From Diplonema japonicum (lineage: Eukaryota; Euglenozoa; Diplonemea; Diplonemida; Diplonemidae): a DNA stretch of 64,000 nt. Of the stretch, positions 18,101-28,609 are shown piece after piece. How positions within the stretch are numbered: the stretch's first letter is position 1; each line of letters starts with the position of its first letter. The notes below the pieces were generated by a model. It had not been told where the DNA came from and searched no databases. It saw nothing but the letters and a program-made list of their open reading frames with translations. The position numbers were made by a program, and so were the translations under genes. The DNA lies in contig OZ025716.1 of the NCBI GenBank assembly GCA_964019335.1, positions 62,001 through 126,000 of the forward strand. The letters run 5' to 3'.

Positions 18101-18876
18101 CAGTGTACATGAAAGACTCTGAAGAGCAAGGGAGGCTGTTCACGATGTTCTGCGGCCCTGGGGAGTGGGTGAGTGTTGGGGAGGAGCTTCACTGGGTGAA
18201 CAGGTACGCCTCTGTGACGCGCACCTTCCTCCAGGACAAGGCGTGGTTCTTCGTGATCGAGTACGGGTCGTCGTTCGCCCTTGCCGCCATCGGCACCCTG
18301 AACACCGAGACCTTCAGTGGGTGCGGACATGTGAAGATGGCGATGGCTCTTGTGTTCATGGTGACTGTGATGTTGGAGGCGGTACTGTGGCCACACGCAA
18401 GGCCACAGGACAATGTGATGGACTTCATTGCACTTGGGACACAGGTGGCGGCACTGCTGCTGATGGCGATGGGGTACTATGCAGGGAAGGGCATCGGGGA
18501 CCACTGGCTGCATAAAGTGGCGGAGCTTCTGTTCATGACTGCAGCGATACTGCTTCTGGTGAAGGTGGCGATGGACCTTGGGACGGAGCTGTACATCCTT
18601 GTGAAGGGAAGGCGGAGGAGGCTGCAACGGGCAGCGTGGGAGAAGATGAATCCATTTGAGGAGGAAGGGGCCCTGCTAGAGCTTCTTGACAAGGTCCCCA
18701 GTCCTGCGAGCCCCACACTGTCGGAGAGTTTGTGTGGGCCCTTGAAAGTAAACAGCATGGTCACAGGCACCACATCGGCAACGGGCAGCAACGCGCCCAT
18801 CACAAACATGCAGCGACACCTCTCACAAGCTAGTGCAGAGCTAGCTGGGAGGCGAAGGGGGCACTTCAGACTGTGA
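15193..18876 (+). CDS. Stalked multi-span surface protein, copy 2 (complete)
   Basis: The product has 1227 residues. The ATG at 15193 is preferred over an in-frame GTG at 15187 because it starts an ideal signal peptide (M-S-A-I-R-A-L-L-V-A-L-L-F-P, cleavage near A-W-A). Three related modules follow (about 20-130, 135-245, 250-365). Each is beta-rich, has two Cys about 20-25 residues apart, a conserved [RQ]-V-x-I strand, and an ending like W-A-V-N-L-S-P-P then W-I-D-D-D. The pattern is reminiscent of PLAT/LH2 beta-sandwiches, but I cannot confirm that. Then come a Thr/Pro/Ala/Ser stalk (about 370-795), which should be heavily O-glycosylated, and about eight hydrophobic helices (about 800-1140) with an R-R-R-R-L cytoplasmic motif. 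The tail ends R-R-R-G-H-F-R-L. A cell-surface receptor or channel-like role is inference. It is identical to copy 1 over their overlap. Confidence 0.93.
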   Translation: MSAIRALLVALLFPLHAWAATITLRVTTSTIADSDSPHTFTPTVHSSSASCTATSISNPSNGDVNTVTASCSFAAADISQVRIPNSGPDGWYIAKAELQINGARMRLWAVNLSPPAFETWIDDDPAKPDHATGIWEMLPLRMHFTTQSITNAESVSTFTPSFISTSSATCAGTSIAAPAQGASYWSVAGCWALSTLARVEITSPSSDSWEVQKASIDRGGGTLEQWVATNQAPPSLTPIIDDDDLTEYKKAVLQAPNIKVRIVTAAAPSSASSVYTYAPKFISKTSVVCDGSRVVAPGLGSSILSLGVCSFPPEDLERVEISQQGNDGWDISELYVEVASVEQQWWAINESPAARSTVVDGDGATRYLKAIFASLITPAPATPAPATPAPATPSPATPAPSTPAPVTPAPATPAPATPAPVTPAPATSAPSTPAPATPAPLTSAPVTPSPDTPAPATPAPATSAPSTSAPATSAPATPSPTTPAPATPSPATPVPVTSAPATPAPSTTVPATPSPATPAPATSAPATGIPGIPPTLAPPTATPTNPPDTQAPATSAPSTPAPSTPAPSTPAPSTPAPSTPAPATPAPATGIPGVPPTLAPPTATPTNPPDTQAPATSAPSTPAPATSAPSTLVPVTPSPATPSPATTAPSTPSPATPSPSTPSPSTPVPVTPSPATPVPVTPVPSTPSPATAVPSTPAPVTAAPHTPATLAPATLSPATFVPDTMSPPTASPATLVPTTSVPTSPPATTTPETFSPATQPPATGSPPTVPPATPAPSMLTPTTGIPATDTPETPAPEFGTGETISSVGTVATGAAALGAAGGAGAATRLVLVSGACTGNGADRRFPFPLHPTGIKVGGSEAAGAVVGNFGIMVGFTLLMRGVLEVLQRARMKFLSRVMEGADTQGLLRFPSVPLFVFTWLYQGTALGGMALVMHPQGAGSVVGGLVTLVACVVAPVSLFRVVVRDIPSKAVYMKDSEEQGRLFTMFCGPGEWVSVGEELHWVNRYASVTRTFLQDKAWFFVIEYGSSFALAAIGTLNTETFSGCGHVKMAMALVFMVTVMLEAVLWPHARPQDNVMDFIALGTQVAALLLMAMGYYAGKGIGDHWLHKVAELLFMTAAILLLVKVAMDLGTELYILVKGRRRRLQRAAWEKMNPFEEEGALLELLDKVPSPASPTLSESLCGPLKVNSMVTGTTSATGSNAPITNMQRHLSQASAELAGRRRGHFRL

Positions 18877-18995
18877 TACTTATAGTTACCGTATTGAGAA
18901 ATATGTTCTACAATTTAATCTTTTTATTTTTTTTTATATTTTTTTTTGCCCTCAAAGTAACGATTAGTACTGGTAGATTTTGTTCGGAATAGTTT

Positions 18996-19085
18996 CTCCG
19001 TTTCCTTATTTTTCAGATACTTAAGGAACGTGTTCTTAAGGAAACGGTCCCTCAAAGTAAGGAAACGTTTCCGTTTCCTTATTTT

Positions 19086-19132
<47 letters not shown>

Positions 19133-19183
19133 TTGGAAACGTGTTTCCTTGCCAGCATAGCCCTAGCCTAGGCTAGGCTAGGG
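18996..19183. repeat. Foldback repeat built on GGAAACGTTTCC (copy 2)
   Basis: This is the tandem duplicate of the foldback at 3398-3585, with the same inverted GTTTCCTTA/TAAGGAAAC words and A42 tract. Confidence 0.6.
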
Positions 19184-20169
19184 GGGGTCACATGGTTGTG
19201 GTAAAATGGGGTTTTTCAATTTTTGCCAGTGGCAGAGTACTGGAGCCACCTAATCCATGTATTACACCCCCTTTTTGACCAAAAAATCGATTTCCGCCCG
19301 ATTCTGGCACTTTTGGGGTCCCCTGTATCTTCTGAACTTAGAATTTGACACGGTTTGTCTTTTGACCTCCCTTTAAAACGCCTCTACCGTTTGAACGGCA
19401 GAGTACAGTCTTGCGGCGTCGTCTTGTGAACGTACATTTCTGATGAATATCTATCATTTTCCCGATGTTGAGATTGTACGTTTGTTTTCTGCAAATATTT
19501 CAGGTACCAAACCGTGGTCACTGTTTTCAAAAGTACAAATAAAGCGTTTACAAGTGCTCAGAAATGCTCTTATCTAGGGGATTTTAATTTTTTTTTTTTG
19601 GTTAATATAGAGGGTATTGGGTGGTTTTCTTTTTCTTTTTTTACCTTAGAATGTGACCCCCCCCCCCCCCCCCCCCCGCTCCGTGTGCTTGGTCGAATTT
19701 AGAATATTTGCGAACAACTAAAGTACATTTTTCCTTCTTCTTCCCCCCCCTTTTAAAAATGTTTGTTCTGTCTTTTCCCCTGCTTGGATCAAAAGGTTGA
19801 TACACTCTTCCTTAGGTTCGGTATTCTCGGACGCGGTGCAGTGGGCGCTTTTTGGCAACATCTTCGGCAGTGAGTCTCTTTGTTAATTCTAACTTTCTTT
19901 TTGAATTTTTTTTTTTTTTTTTTTATATTTTATTGCTTCTGTGGTCCCTCTCCCTATTTCAATTTCCAAGCTTTCTTTACCTCTCCACTTTTACTTTCTA
20001 CGGGACCACAGGGGACTTGGGAGGCTTCGGTAAAATCGAGACAACTTTTATTTCCCCCCCTTATTTTCTCTTAGAGAAAATTTGCAACTCGGCCCCCCAC
20101 TCTTTGTTTCAACTAAGTATAACCAACAAAGGGTTCGGCTTACTGAGAAGGTAAAGTTAACAGCAGCTT

Positions 20170-20218
<49 letters not shown>

Positions 20219-20286
20219 CTCGAGCCGGGTTTTCAAGGGTGGGAGTGAAAATAAGATTTTACTTTATGTCACTCCCAGTTTACCTT

Positions 20287-20360
20287 AAATTAGGCCCAGG
20301 AGTGAAATAATGTTCTGAGCGTGAAATAATGTAACATTATTTCACTCCTGGGCCTAATTT
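20287..20360. repeat. Perfect 28-bp inverted repeat, copy 2
   Basis: This is the exact duplicate of the hairpin at 4688-4761, again 55 bp upstream of the recombinase relic. Confidence 0.85.
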
Positions 20361-20414
20361 CACCTATTTCACCCAGATTTCTTTTTTTTTACAATAGGAA
20401 GGAAGCTGAAGGCA

Positions 20415-21391
20415 ATGGGGAAAAAGGCGAAGGATACAAAGGCAGAGGCGTCGAAGATCATGAACGCCAGCTTGCCAACGAAAAGCGCCGCCACTTACGA
20501 AGCAGAGTGGCACCGCTTTTGCTCTTTTCACAATTTCAGAACAACAAGATCGAAAAGCCCGACGGAAGACGAGTTGGTATTGTATTTCCAAGATATGAAG
20601 GACAGCGGCTTCGCTGCAACGAGCAAGTTACAGCAAGATCAACGCCATCATCCAACGAAACTTCGGTAAAAAAATGCAGAGCTTTCCCAGGGTTACACTT
20701 CTTTTGAAGCGCTTTGAAGAAGGCCATGAGGTGAAAAAAGCTTCGGTGTTTAGTCAGGAACAAATGAAAGAGTATCTGGCAATGAAATTCAGCGATCCCT
20801 ACAACATAGTGCGTCAGGCATATGCAGCTTGCATGTTTGCAAGCGGGATGAGGACAAAAGAGTCGCACAAACTGAAATTTAGCGACGTCACGGAAACCAC
20901 GGTTGATGATGAGCTTGCATACAAAATTGTTTTTTCCCATGTCAAAACCCGGACGGAGAAAAAAAAGGCCACTGTTTTTAGAAGGGTACCTCGCAGCAGC
21001 AATGACAACATACATCGCAAGCCTAAAAGAGCACAAGGTTGCATACAAAAATGGACCCCTCTGGCTCACGGGACTTGAAACAACATGGAGAAGGCAGATC
21101 ATTGGCATCAACACCTTGTACAGCTTGCCCAGACACCAAGCGACGCAGCTCAACTTACAAGATTGTGCAAAATTCACCGGGCACAGCTACCGTCGAAGCA
21201 CAGCACAACACCTAGTAGATCAGGGGGTTAGCAGCCAGACACTGAAGTGCCAGTTCAACTGGGCATCGGAAAGCATGATTAACGAATACGTTAAACAAAG
21301 TGTTGCTGCTAATGCTCATGTTTCAAAGATGCTTATCAATCCTTTGAACCCGTCACTGAACCAAACACCCGCGAGTGGTGCCCCCCTTTAG
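20415..21391 (+). pseudogene. Tyrosine recombinase, frame-broken, copy 2
   Basis: The sequence is the same as at 4816-5792, with the same two frame breaks and the same R, H-x-x-R, W and Y positions spread over three frames. Its identity with copy 1 shows that inactivation preceded the tandem duplication and that both copies have been carried along passively since. Confidence 0.8.
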
Positions 21392-22963
21392 TCACACAGT
21401 CAGTGCAAATGCCCCCCCAAGCCCCGCAAACCGCGCAAACGCACTTGCAGCCAGCTACAAGGATATGCTTAGATATTAACATCAACATCAAACAGAACTA
21501 GGCTGCTGTTACCTTCCTCCCACTTTTGTCTCCCCCTGTAACCCAAATCCCACTTTTCACTTGTTGTAACCCTGTAACCTCCCACCCTTTCAAACCCGGC
21601 TCTTGTTAAATAAAACAACGTATTAGTGAAAATAAGAGCATCATTTCCACGGCAGGTTTAACTCGTAGCTTTTTACTTACTCGCGTGCGCTCGTGAAGTA
21701 AACGGGATATTAGTTCACGAGCGAAGCGAGTGAACTAAGATCCCTACTCGTTAAACCCCCTGCCACCACGCGTGAAATAATGCTATCTTATTTTCACTTA
21801 ATAAATAGCTATTTTTTTTTTTTTTTTTTTATTATTTCACTCTTCAGAAATTACTTCACGCACTAGGGGGCCCATTACTTCACGCTAAATCTCATTACTT
21901 CACGGTGAAATAATGGCCTGTTTTCCGTGAAGTAATAGGGGGTTTCGGTAAATAATATGCCTTGGTAGTCCAATTTTTGCCTCGGCTCAGTTCCAAGTTG
22001 GACTACTGGGGTTCCCAGTGGGGCTACTTTTTCCTCTCAGTTTGCTAGTTTCCCCCCAGGTTCAGCTCAATTGGCCAACTTTTGCCTCGGCTCAGTTCCA
22101 AGTTGGACTACTTTTTCCTCCCAATTTGCCCACTTTTGGCTAGGCCTTGTTCCCAGTTTCTGGTAACCCTTCTGTGGGTAAGGGTAACTTAGTCAGCTTA
22201 CCCAAGCACCCCAAATGACTTCAAAATACCGAAGCAGCAGAAAAAAAGGAGCCAGCGGCCGCGCTAGGTATGGGAAGGCCTGATTAGAGATGGTGACAGT
22301 GGCAATGCCCGCGACAGCGGCAGCTCTTAGTCAACAAAAGGAGGAAAAACAACTTGTATTGTAACCTTTGTAACCCCTCTCTTGTTGTACCCCTTGTCAC
22401 CCTGTTGTGCCCCTCGTGGTGAAGTAATTTCAGAGTGTCGTGAAATAAAACCACTTACCTACCGCCAAGTAATGCTTTACCGACCTCTCGGGCCCTGCGG
22501 GCCCTCGACGGTAAAATGCGGAACCTCGAGGTAACGGTAAAGTCATTACTTGTTGGCAGTAAATAGCTATTTTTTTCTTCTTTTTTTTTTTTTTTTATAC
22601 CACAGCAAATCGGGCGACGATGGGGGGTGGCTTGATGACAAACTGTTACCCCATTTAAAAAAAAAAAAAGATTATTTATGAATAATCAGATTACACCTTT
22701 TTTTTTAATTTTACTGACATCGCTTGTGCTAAAGGAATTTCAAGAGAAAGCAGCTTGGAAGTAAAATATGCTTCCCCCCCCCCCTTCTTTTTTTTAAGGA
22801 TCCCGAAGTGGGGTTTGCCCTTAAATGTTTTTGCATTTTTCTTTCTCCTCTCCTCCTATCCTCCTCTTCCTCGTATTAACACGCCCCTTTTATTAGCGGG
22901 TTACAAACGTTTCAATGATCTCTTGATGACGCTCACGGAACTATATAATGCTCCAAGAAGAAG

Positions 22964-23000
<37 letters not shown>

Positions 23001-23920
23001 TTTTTATTTTCACACCTCCACCTCTGTCATTTCCGTACCGTTCTACTTCTATTTTTCTCTCTTTTTTTTCCCCCCTTCTTTTTTCTTTAAGAATTTTCCC
23101 TGAAACAGTCAAAAAATCCTTTGACCTCATATTGGAATTCCCGAAGGGTGAAATCCCCCCTCTCTTAGAAACCTCAAAAAGGAACTTTCCGCATGTTGCC
23201 ATCTGTAAAATGGCATCGAAACTGTTGCAGAAGTTTGCTGTATGATATATATATTTCTATACTTCTGGACTGACAAATTCCCAAATAGGAAAAAAACTTT
23301 CTTCTTTTTTTTTTTTGGTGGACCGTTGCTGACCTTCGTTCCTGTCATAGTAAATTTTTTGAAAAGAACAAAATTCAAAAATAACGAAAGCACTTGAAGA
23401 TAAAAAAAAAAAAAAAAAAAAAAGAAACGACGGAAAAAATAAAAATAGAACAAGAAGGTACGGAAGTCACGCGCTGTGCTGTTCGCAGCCCCATTTCGTC
23501 TTTCCGCACTTTCATTGTTATATTGATTTTGTCCATATTTCCCTTCCCCCCCTTTTTTCTTTCTATACCATGAGAGTACATACCTACGGACGAAAGAACC
23601 CGTTTCCCCTATGAACTGTGCTTGGTGCTTTAAGACATGAACACAGCGGTGAATGGTCGTCAAAATATAGCTCTTTTATATTTCCTTCAAAAAAAAAACA
23701 GCGGTAATTTTTAACAAAAAAGTTTGGTTTAGGTTTTAACCCCTTCCGCCCCCCTTCCCCCTTCTCCACTAATGACCATGAACTAAACCAAAATGAATCC
23801 TCGACAGCACCTTTGTATTCTTTATGCAATAAAAGGGCAAATCATTTCTATTTTATTTTTTTTTTTGAAACCTTTTGTAGCCCCCCCTTTTTTTGATCTT
23901 TTCTACTCTCAACTCTTTTC

Positions 23921-23955
<35 letters not shown>

Positions 23956-23967
23956 TGCAAAGTGAGA
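21392..23967. other. Spacer, duplicate of 5793-8243, with intact empty LINE site
   Basis: The palindromic arrays (about 21619-21839 and 22456-22572) and the 104-bp-period direct repeats (about 21976-22111) are repeated here. Differences from copy A are a longer A run at about 22964-22996, a 7-bp insertion near 23466 and a few base changes near 23682. The T11 at 23857-23867 is the undisturbed target of the retrotransposon. No gene is seen. Confidence 0.8.
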
Positions 23968-26900
23968 ATGAGCGCCATCAGGGCACTGCTTGTTGCCCTG
24001 CTGTTCCCCCTTCATGCTTGGGCAGCCACCATCACCTTGCGTGTCACTACGAGTACGATTGCCGACAGCGATTCACCTCACACCTTCACCCCAACTGTAC
24101 ACTCTTCGTCTGCAAGCTGCACTGCTACATCCATCTCAAATCCAAGTAATGGCGATGTGAACACTGTGACTGCATCGTGCTCCTTCGCAGCGGCTGATAT
24201 CTCTCAGGTGAGGATACCCAACAGCGGTCCTGACGGTTGGTACATAGCTAAAGCTGAGCTCCAGATCAATGGGGCGTGGATGCGGCTGTGGGCTGTGAAC
24301 CTGTCCCCTCCTGCCTTCGAGACTTGGATTGACGATGACCCGGCCAAGCCCGATCACGCCACAGGGATCTGGGAGATGCTCCCCTTGAGGATGCACTTCA
24401 CCACCCAGTCTATCACCAACGCCGAGTCCGTCTCCACCTTCACCCCAAGCTTCATCTCCACAAGCAGTGCCACCTGTGCAGGGACATCCATTGTCGCCCC
24501 TGCACAGGGGGCAAGTTACTGGAGTGTTGCCGGTTGCTGGGCACTGTCCACCCTTGTGCGTGTTGAGATCACTTCCCCCAGTTCTGACTCTTGGGAAGTG
24601 CAAAAGGCCTCCATCGACAGGGGGGGTGGCACACTTGAGCAGTGGGTGGCCACCAACCAGGCCCCTCCCTCGCTGACACCCATCATCGACGATGACGACC
24701 TTACAGAGTACAAGAAGGCCGTCCTGCAGGCACCGAACATCAAGGTCCGCATTGTCACAGCAGCCGCTCCGTCCAGTGCTAGTTCTGTCTACACATATGC
24801 ACCCAAGTTCATCTCGAAGACAAGTGTGGTCTGTGATGGGTCAGGGGTTGTAGCGCCAGGACTGGGGAGCAGCATCCTGTCTCTGGGTGTGTGCTCCTTC
24901 CCTCCTGAGGACCTTGAGCGGGTGGAGATATCTCAGCAAGGTAATGACGGCTGGGACATCTCTGAGCTGTATGTTGAAGTGGCTTCTGTTGAGCAGCAAT
25001 GGTGGGCCATCAATGAGTCACCTCCGGCACGTAGCACTGTTGTGGATGGGGATGGTGCCACTCGGTACCTCAAGGCTATCTTTGCCTCTCTCATCACACC
25101 AGCTCCTGCAACTCCGGCACCAGCAACACCTGCGCCGGCGACACCGTCTCCAGCTACGCCTGCCCCATCAACACCAGCACCTGCAACGCCCGCCCCTGTA
25201 ACTCCCGCACCAGCAACATCAGCACCTTCAACATCAGCTCCAGCCACGCCAGCCCCTTTAACATCAGCACCAGTAACTCCGTCCCCAGATACACCTGCTC
25301 CTGCAACTCCCGCACCTGCAACATCCGCGCCTTCAACATCAGCACCAGCAACATCCGCACCTGCTACCCCCTCTCCAACAACGCCTGCCCCGGCAACACC
25401 ATCACCAGCTACTCCTGTGCCCGTGACATCTGCCCCAGCAACACCAGCACCTTCAACAACAGTACCAGCTACACCCTCTCCAGCAACGCCTGCACCAGCA
25501 ACATCCGCTCCTGCAACCGGAATACCTGGTGTCCCTCCGACACTGGCGCCTCCAACTGCAACCCCAACAAACCCTCCTGACACACAGGCTCCTGCGACCT
25601 CTGCTCCTTCCACACCTGCCCCAGCAACACCAGCACCCTCCACTCCTGCACCATCAACACCAGCACCTTCGACACCTGCCCCGGCAACACCAGCACCTGC
25701 AACTGGTGTCCCTCCGACACTGGCGCCTCCAACTGCAACCCCAACAAACCCTCCTGACACACAGGCTCCTGCGACCTCTGCTCCTTCCACCCCTGCACCT
25801 GCAACATCAGCACCCTCTACTCTTGTTCCGGTAACACCTTCTCCAGCAACACCTTCTCCTGCTACAACTGCTCCGTCAACTCCTTCACCAGCCACTCCTT
25901 CACCCTCCACTCCTTCGCCCTCCACTCCTGTCCCAGTAACACCTTCTCCAGCAACACCAGTTCCAGTGACCCCGGTACCTTCCACCCCCAGCCCTGCAAC
26001 CCTTGCACCTGCAACTGCAGTTCCGTCAACCCCAACACCCGTCACAGCGGCTCCCCATACCCCTTCCCCACCAACGTCAGCCCCTGTGACCCTTGCTCCT
26101 GCAACTCTGTCCCCTGCTACCTTCGTCCCTGACACAATGTCGCCGCCAACAGCGTCCCCAGCCACACTTGTTCCGACAACCTCTGTCCCCACGAGCCCAC
26201 CAGCAACCACCACTCCCGAAACCTTTTCCCCTGCGACCCAACCCCCAGCAACAGGCTCACCACCCACCGTGCCCCCCGCCACACCAGCACCCTCGATGCT
26301 GACACCCACCACGGGTATCCCTGCCACAGACACACCCGAGACACCAGCACCCGAGTTTGGAACAGGGGAAACGATCTCATCTGTGGGGACTGTTGCGACT
26401 GGGGCGGCGGCCCTCGGGGCGGCAGGTGGGGCAGGGGCGGCGACACGGCTCGTCCTCGTCTCCGGGGCCTGCACTGGGAACGGGGCCGACCGTCGCTTCC
26501 CCTTCCCCTTGCACCCCACAGGGATAAAGGTTGGGGGGAGTGAGGCTGCTGGGGCTGTGGTTGGAAACTTCGGGATCATGGTTGGGTTCACACTGCTGAT
26601 GCGTGGGGTGCTTGAGGTCCTGCAGAGGGCACGAATGAAGTTCTTATCCCGTGTGATGGAGGGGGCGGACACCCAAGGGCTTCTTCGCTTCCCTTCTGTT
26701 CCCTTGTTCGTGTTCACATGGCTGTACCAAGGGACGGCCTTGGGTGGGATGGCCTTGGTGATGCATCCACAAGGAGCAGGGAGTGTGGTTGGTGGCCTCG
26801 TCACTCTTTTGGCTTGTGTGGTTGCCCCAGTCTCCCTGTTCCGTGTGGTGGTTCGGGATATCCCTTCGAAGGCAGTGTACATGAAAGACTCTGAAGAGCA

Positions 26901-27440
26901 GGGGTTGGTCTTCACACTGTTCTGCGGCCCTGGGGAGTGGGTGAGTGTTGGGGGGGAGCTTCACTGGGTGAACAGGTACGCCTCTGTGACGCGCACCTTC
27001 CTCCAGGACAAGGCGTGGTTCTTCGTGATCGAGTACGGGTCGTCGTTCGCCCTTGCCGCCATCGGCACCCTGAACACCGAGACCTTCAGTGGGTGTGGAC
27101 ATGTGAAGATGGCGATGGCTCTTGTGTTCATGGTGACTGTGATGTTGGAGGCGGTACTGTGGCCACACGCAAGGCCACGGGACAATGTGATGGACTTCAT
27201 TGCACTTGGGGCACAGGTGGCGGCACTGCTGCTGATGGCGACAGCGTACTACAGAGGGAAGGACATCGGGGAGCATGGGCTGCATAAAGTGGCGGAGCTT
27301 CTGTTCATGACTGCAGCGATACTGCTTCTGGTGAAGGTGGCGATGGACCTTGGGACGGAGCTGTACATCCTTGTGAAGGGAAGGCGGAGGAGGCTGCAAC
27401 GGGCAGCGTGGGAGAAGATGAATCCATTTGAGGAGGAAAT
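23868..27440 (+). repeat. Tandem unit, copy C (right-truncated by divergence)
   Basis: Homology to copies A and B covers the 5' leader and most of the gene. It weakens after about 26900 and ends near 27440, where the encoded tail changes. Downstream sequence is unrelated to the array, so this is the right edge of the tandem array. Confidence 0.85.
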
Positions 27441-27678
27441 GGAGCTTCCTGGCAAGATCCCCAGTCCTGCGAGCCCCACACTGTCGGAGAGCACCTTTGG
27501 AGTGTCGCTACTGTCGAAGGCGAACACATCTAAAGTACACAGCACCACCACAGGCACGAATTTTACAAGATCGACGGCCACTGGCAGCAGTGCGTCACAC
27601 CCGAACATGCAGAAGCATCTGTCAAAAGCTACTACAGAGCTTTCTGGGAGGCGAAGGGATCACTTCACAAAATTGTGA
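23968..27678 (+). CDS. Stalked multi-span surface protein, copy 3
   Basis: The product has 1236 residues. The frame stays open upstream through the A run (coding Lys), but the signal peptide starts at ATG 23968, which is therefore the start. Architecture is as in the copy at 15193: three Cys-pair modules, stalk, about eight membrane spans. Differences are a few substitutions in the modules, a rearranged stalk (some TPAPA units lost, and a P-P-T-S-A-P-V-T block near 26070 that copies 1 and 2 lack), local changes in the membrane domain near residues 970-980, and a distinct tail ending R-R-R-D-H-F-T-K-L. Role as for the other members: a membrane-anchored stalked surface protein of unknown function. 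Confidence 0.93.
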   Translation: MSAIRALLVALLFPLHAWAATITLRVTTSTIADSDSPHTFTPTVHSSSASCTATSISNPSNGDVNTVTASCSFAAADISQVRIPNSGPDGWYIAKAELQINGAWMRLWAVNLSPPAFETWIDDDPAKPDHATGIWEMLPLRMHFTTQSITNAESVSTFTPSFISTSSATCAGTSIVAPAQGASYWSVAGCWALSTLVRVEITSPSSDSWEVQKASIDRGGGTLEQWVATNQAPPSLTPIIDDDDLTEYKKAVLQAPNIKVRIVTAAAPSSASSVYTYAPKFISKTSVVCDGSGVVAPGLGSSILSLGVCSFPPEDLERVEISQQGNDGWDISELYVEVASVEQQWWAINESPPARSTVVDGDGATRYLKAIFASLITPAPATPAPATPAPATPSPATPAPSTPAPATPAPVTPAPATSAPSTSAPATPAPLTSAPVTPSPDTPAPATPAPATSAPSTSAPATSAPATPSPTTPAPATPSPATPVPVTSAPATPAPSTTVPATPSPATPAPATSAPATGIPGVPPTLAPPTATPTNPPDTQAPATSAPSTPAPATPAPSTPAPSTPAPSTPAPATPAPATGVPPTLAPPTATPTNPPDTQAPATSAPSTPAPATSAPSTLVPVTPSPATPSPATTAPSTPSPATPSPSTPSPSTPVPVTPSPATPVPVTPVPSTPSPATLAPATAVPSTPTPVTAAPHTPSPPTSAPVTLAPATLSPATFVPDTMSPPTASPATLVPTTSVPTSPPATTTPETFSPATQPPATGSPPTVPPATPAPSMLTPTTGIPATDTPETPAPEFGTGETISSVGTVATGAAALGAAGGAGAATRLVLVSGACTGNGADRRFPFPLHPTGIKVGGSEAAGAVVGNFGIMVGFTLLMRGVLEVLQRARMKFLSRVMEGADTQGLLRFPSVPLFVFTWLYQGTALGGMALVMHPQGAGSVVGGLVTLLACVVAPVSLFRVVVRDIPSKAVYMKDSEEQGLVFTLFCGPGEWVSVGGELHWVNRYASVTRTFLQDKAWFFVIEYGSSFALAAIGTLNTETFSGCGHVKMAMALVFMVTVMLEAVLWPHARPRDNVMDFIALGAQVAALLLMATAYYRGKDIGEHGLHKVAELLFMTAAILLLVKVAMDLGTELYILVKGRRRRLQRAAWEKMNPFEEEMELPGKIPSPASPTLSESTFGVSLLSKANTSKVHSTTTGTNFTRSTATGSSASHPNMQKHLSKATTELSGRRRDHFTKL

Positions 27679-28217
27679 GTACAGCTAGAACAAACGGACA
27701 AAAAAAAAAAAAAAAATGAACAAAGTATTCGTAGGTATATCCTGCCTTCGTGTGGCAGGGTGGCCTTCATCTTCTATTCTTTCTCTATCTTCTTCTTTCT
27801 GCGCCTACTCCTGTTCGGTTGAACTGTGTTTAGGTTTTTTCAGGCTTTCGCTCATTCACGTAGAAATTCACCTTCAGTTTCTTTGTGTGGATAGTGGGCC
27901 TTTTTGTTTCATCCTTCCCATCTTTTGTTCTTAATTCTTGTTTCTTTCTTCCATCTCAGTATTCTCTTTGATGGGATATGCTGTTGGATGCACTCTTCCT
28001 TTCCACACCTTTCTTCCCCTCCCTCTTACACCCACTTTCGAAGAAGAAAAAAAAAAAAAAAAAAAAAAAAACACGTATGAAAAAAGACTATAAAATAAAC
28101 CACCCTTGCATTCTATTGCCACCCATGGATAGGTTCCCCTTTACACTGGTGGCAATAAGGCAGAGGGGGTTTTTTTTTTCCCCTTCTTTCTTCAGGGCCC
28201 CCGATAAGGTGGGGATA

Positions 28218-28261
28218 GACCGGCGATCGCCTAAGCAATTCTCTTTGAAAAATCGCCGGTC
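28218..28261. repeat. 10-bp perfect inverted repeat
   Basis: GACCGGCGAT (28218-28227) pairs with ATCGCCGGTC (28252-28261) across a 24-base loop. A third partial copy (GATCGGCGA) follows at about 28268. Confidence 0.7.
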
Positions 28262-28609
28262 AACGTAGATCGGCGAATTTCTTGTTCCTGCGGTAGGCCC
28301 ACGGGGGGGGCAGGGGTTGCCCCTTTTGTGTGAGGAATTCTTTTTTCTTCTTCTCCTTTTATTAATCCGGATAAGCCAGATAACTGGGTAAAGGCCGTGC
28401 GAGAAGACTAGTTTCAGTCTAGTGGTGAGCTTTCCAACTGAAGACAAGTTCTTCCCCTATCGACCACGACGCTCTTTCCTAAGCCCTGCATCGATAGAGT
28501 TCTTCTTGCTGCTATCCGCAATTCCCTGTTCTACAGCAGCGGTCGAATGGTTTCAGCAAATCGGGGTATCAATTAACCGGAGAAACTGAACTGTCTATTG
28601 GTGATAAGC

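Larger units (their letters stand above)
18877..20414. other. Spacer, duplicate of 3279-4815
   Basis: It carries the same A42 (19087-19128), C21 (19657-19677), foldback and long T run as the first copy, with a one-base difference in the T run. No gene was found. Confidence 0.8.
15094..23867 (+). repeat. Tandem unit, copy B (complete, ~8.77 kb)
   Basis: The unit runs from GAAACCTTTTGTAG at 15094 to the same sequence at 23868. It holds one complete surface gene, the tyrosine-recombinase relic and the palindrome-rich spacer. Start-codon spacing between copies B and C is 8775 bp. Copy B lacks the retrotransposon in its spacer, and so supplies the empty site. Confidence 0.95.

Noticed and set aside
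23893-23967. Upstream extension of the 23968 gene through a Lys-coding A run
   Set aside because: The extension is homopolymer-driven and would bury the signal peptide. The tandem copy at 15193 begins at the same internal ATG.
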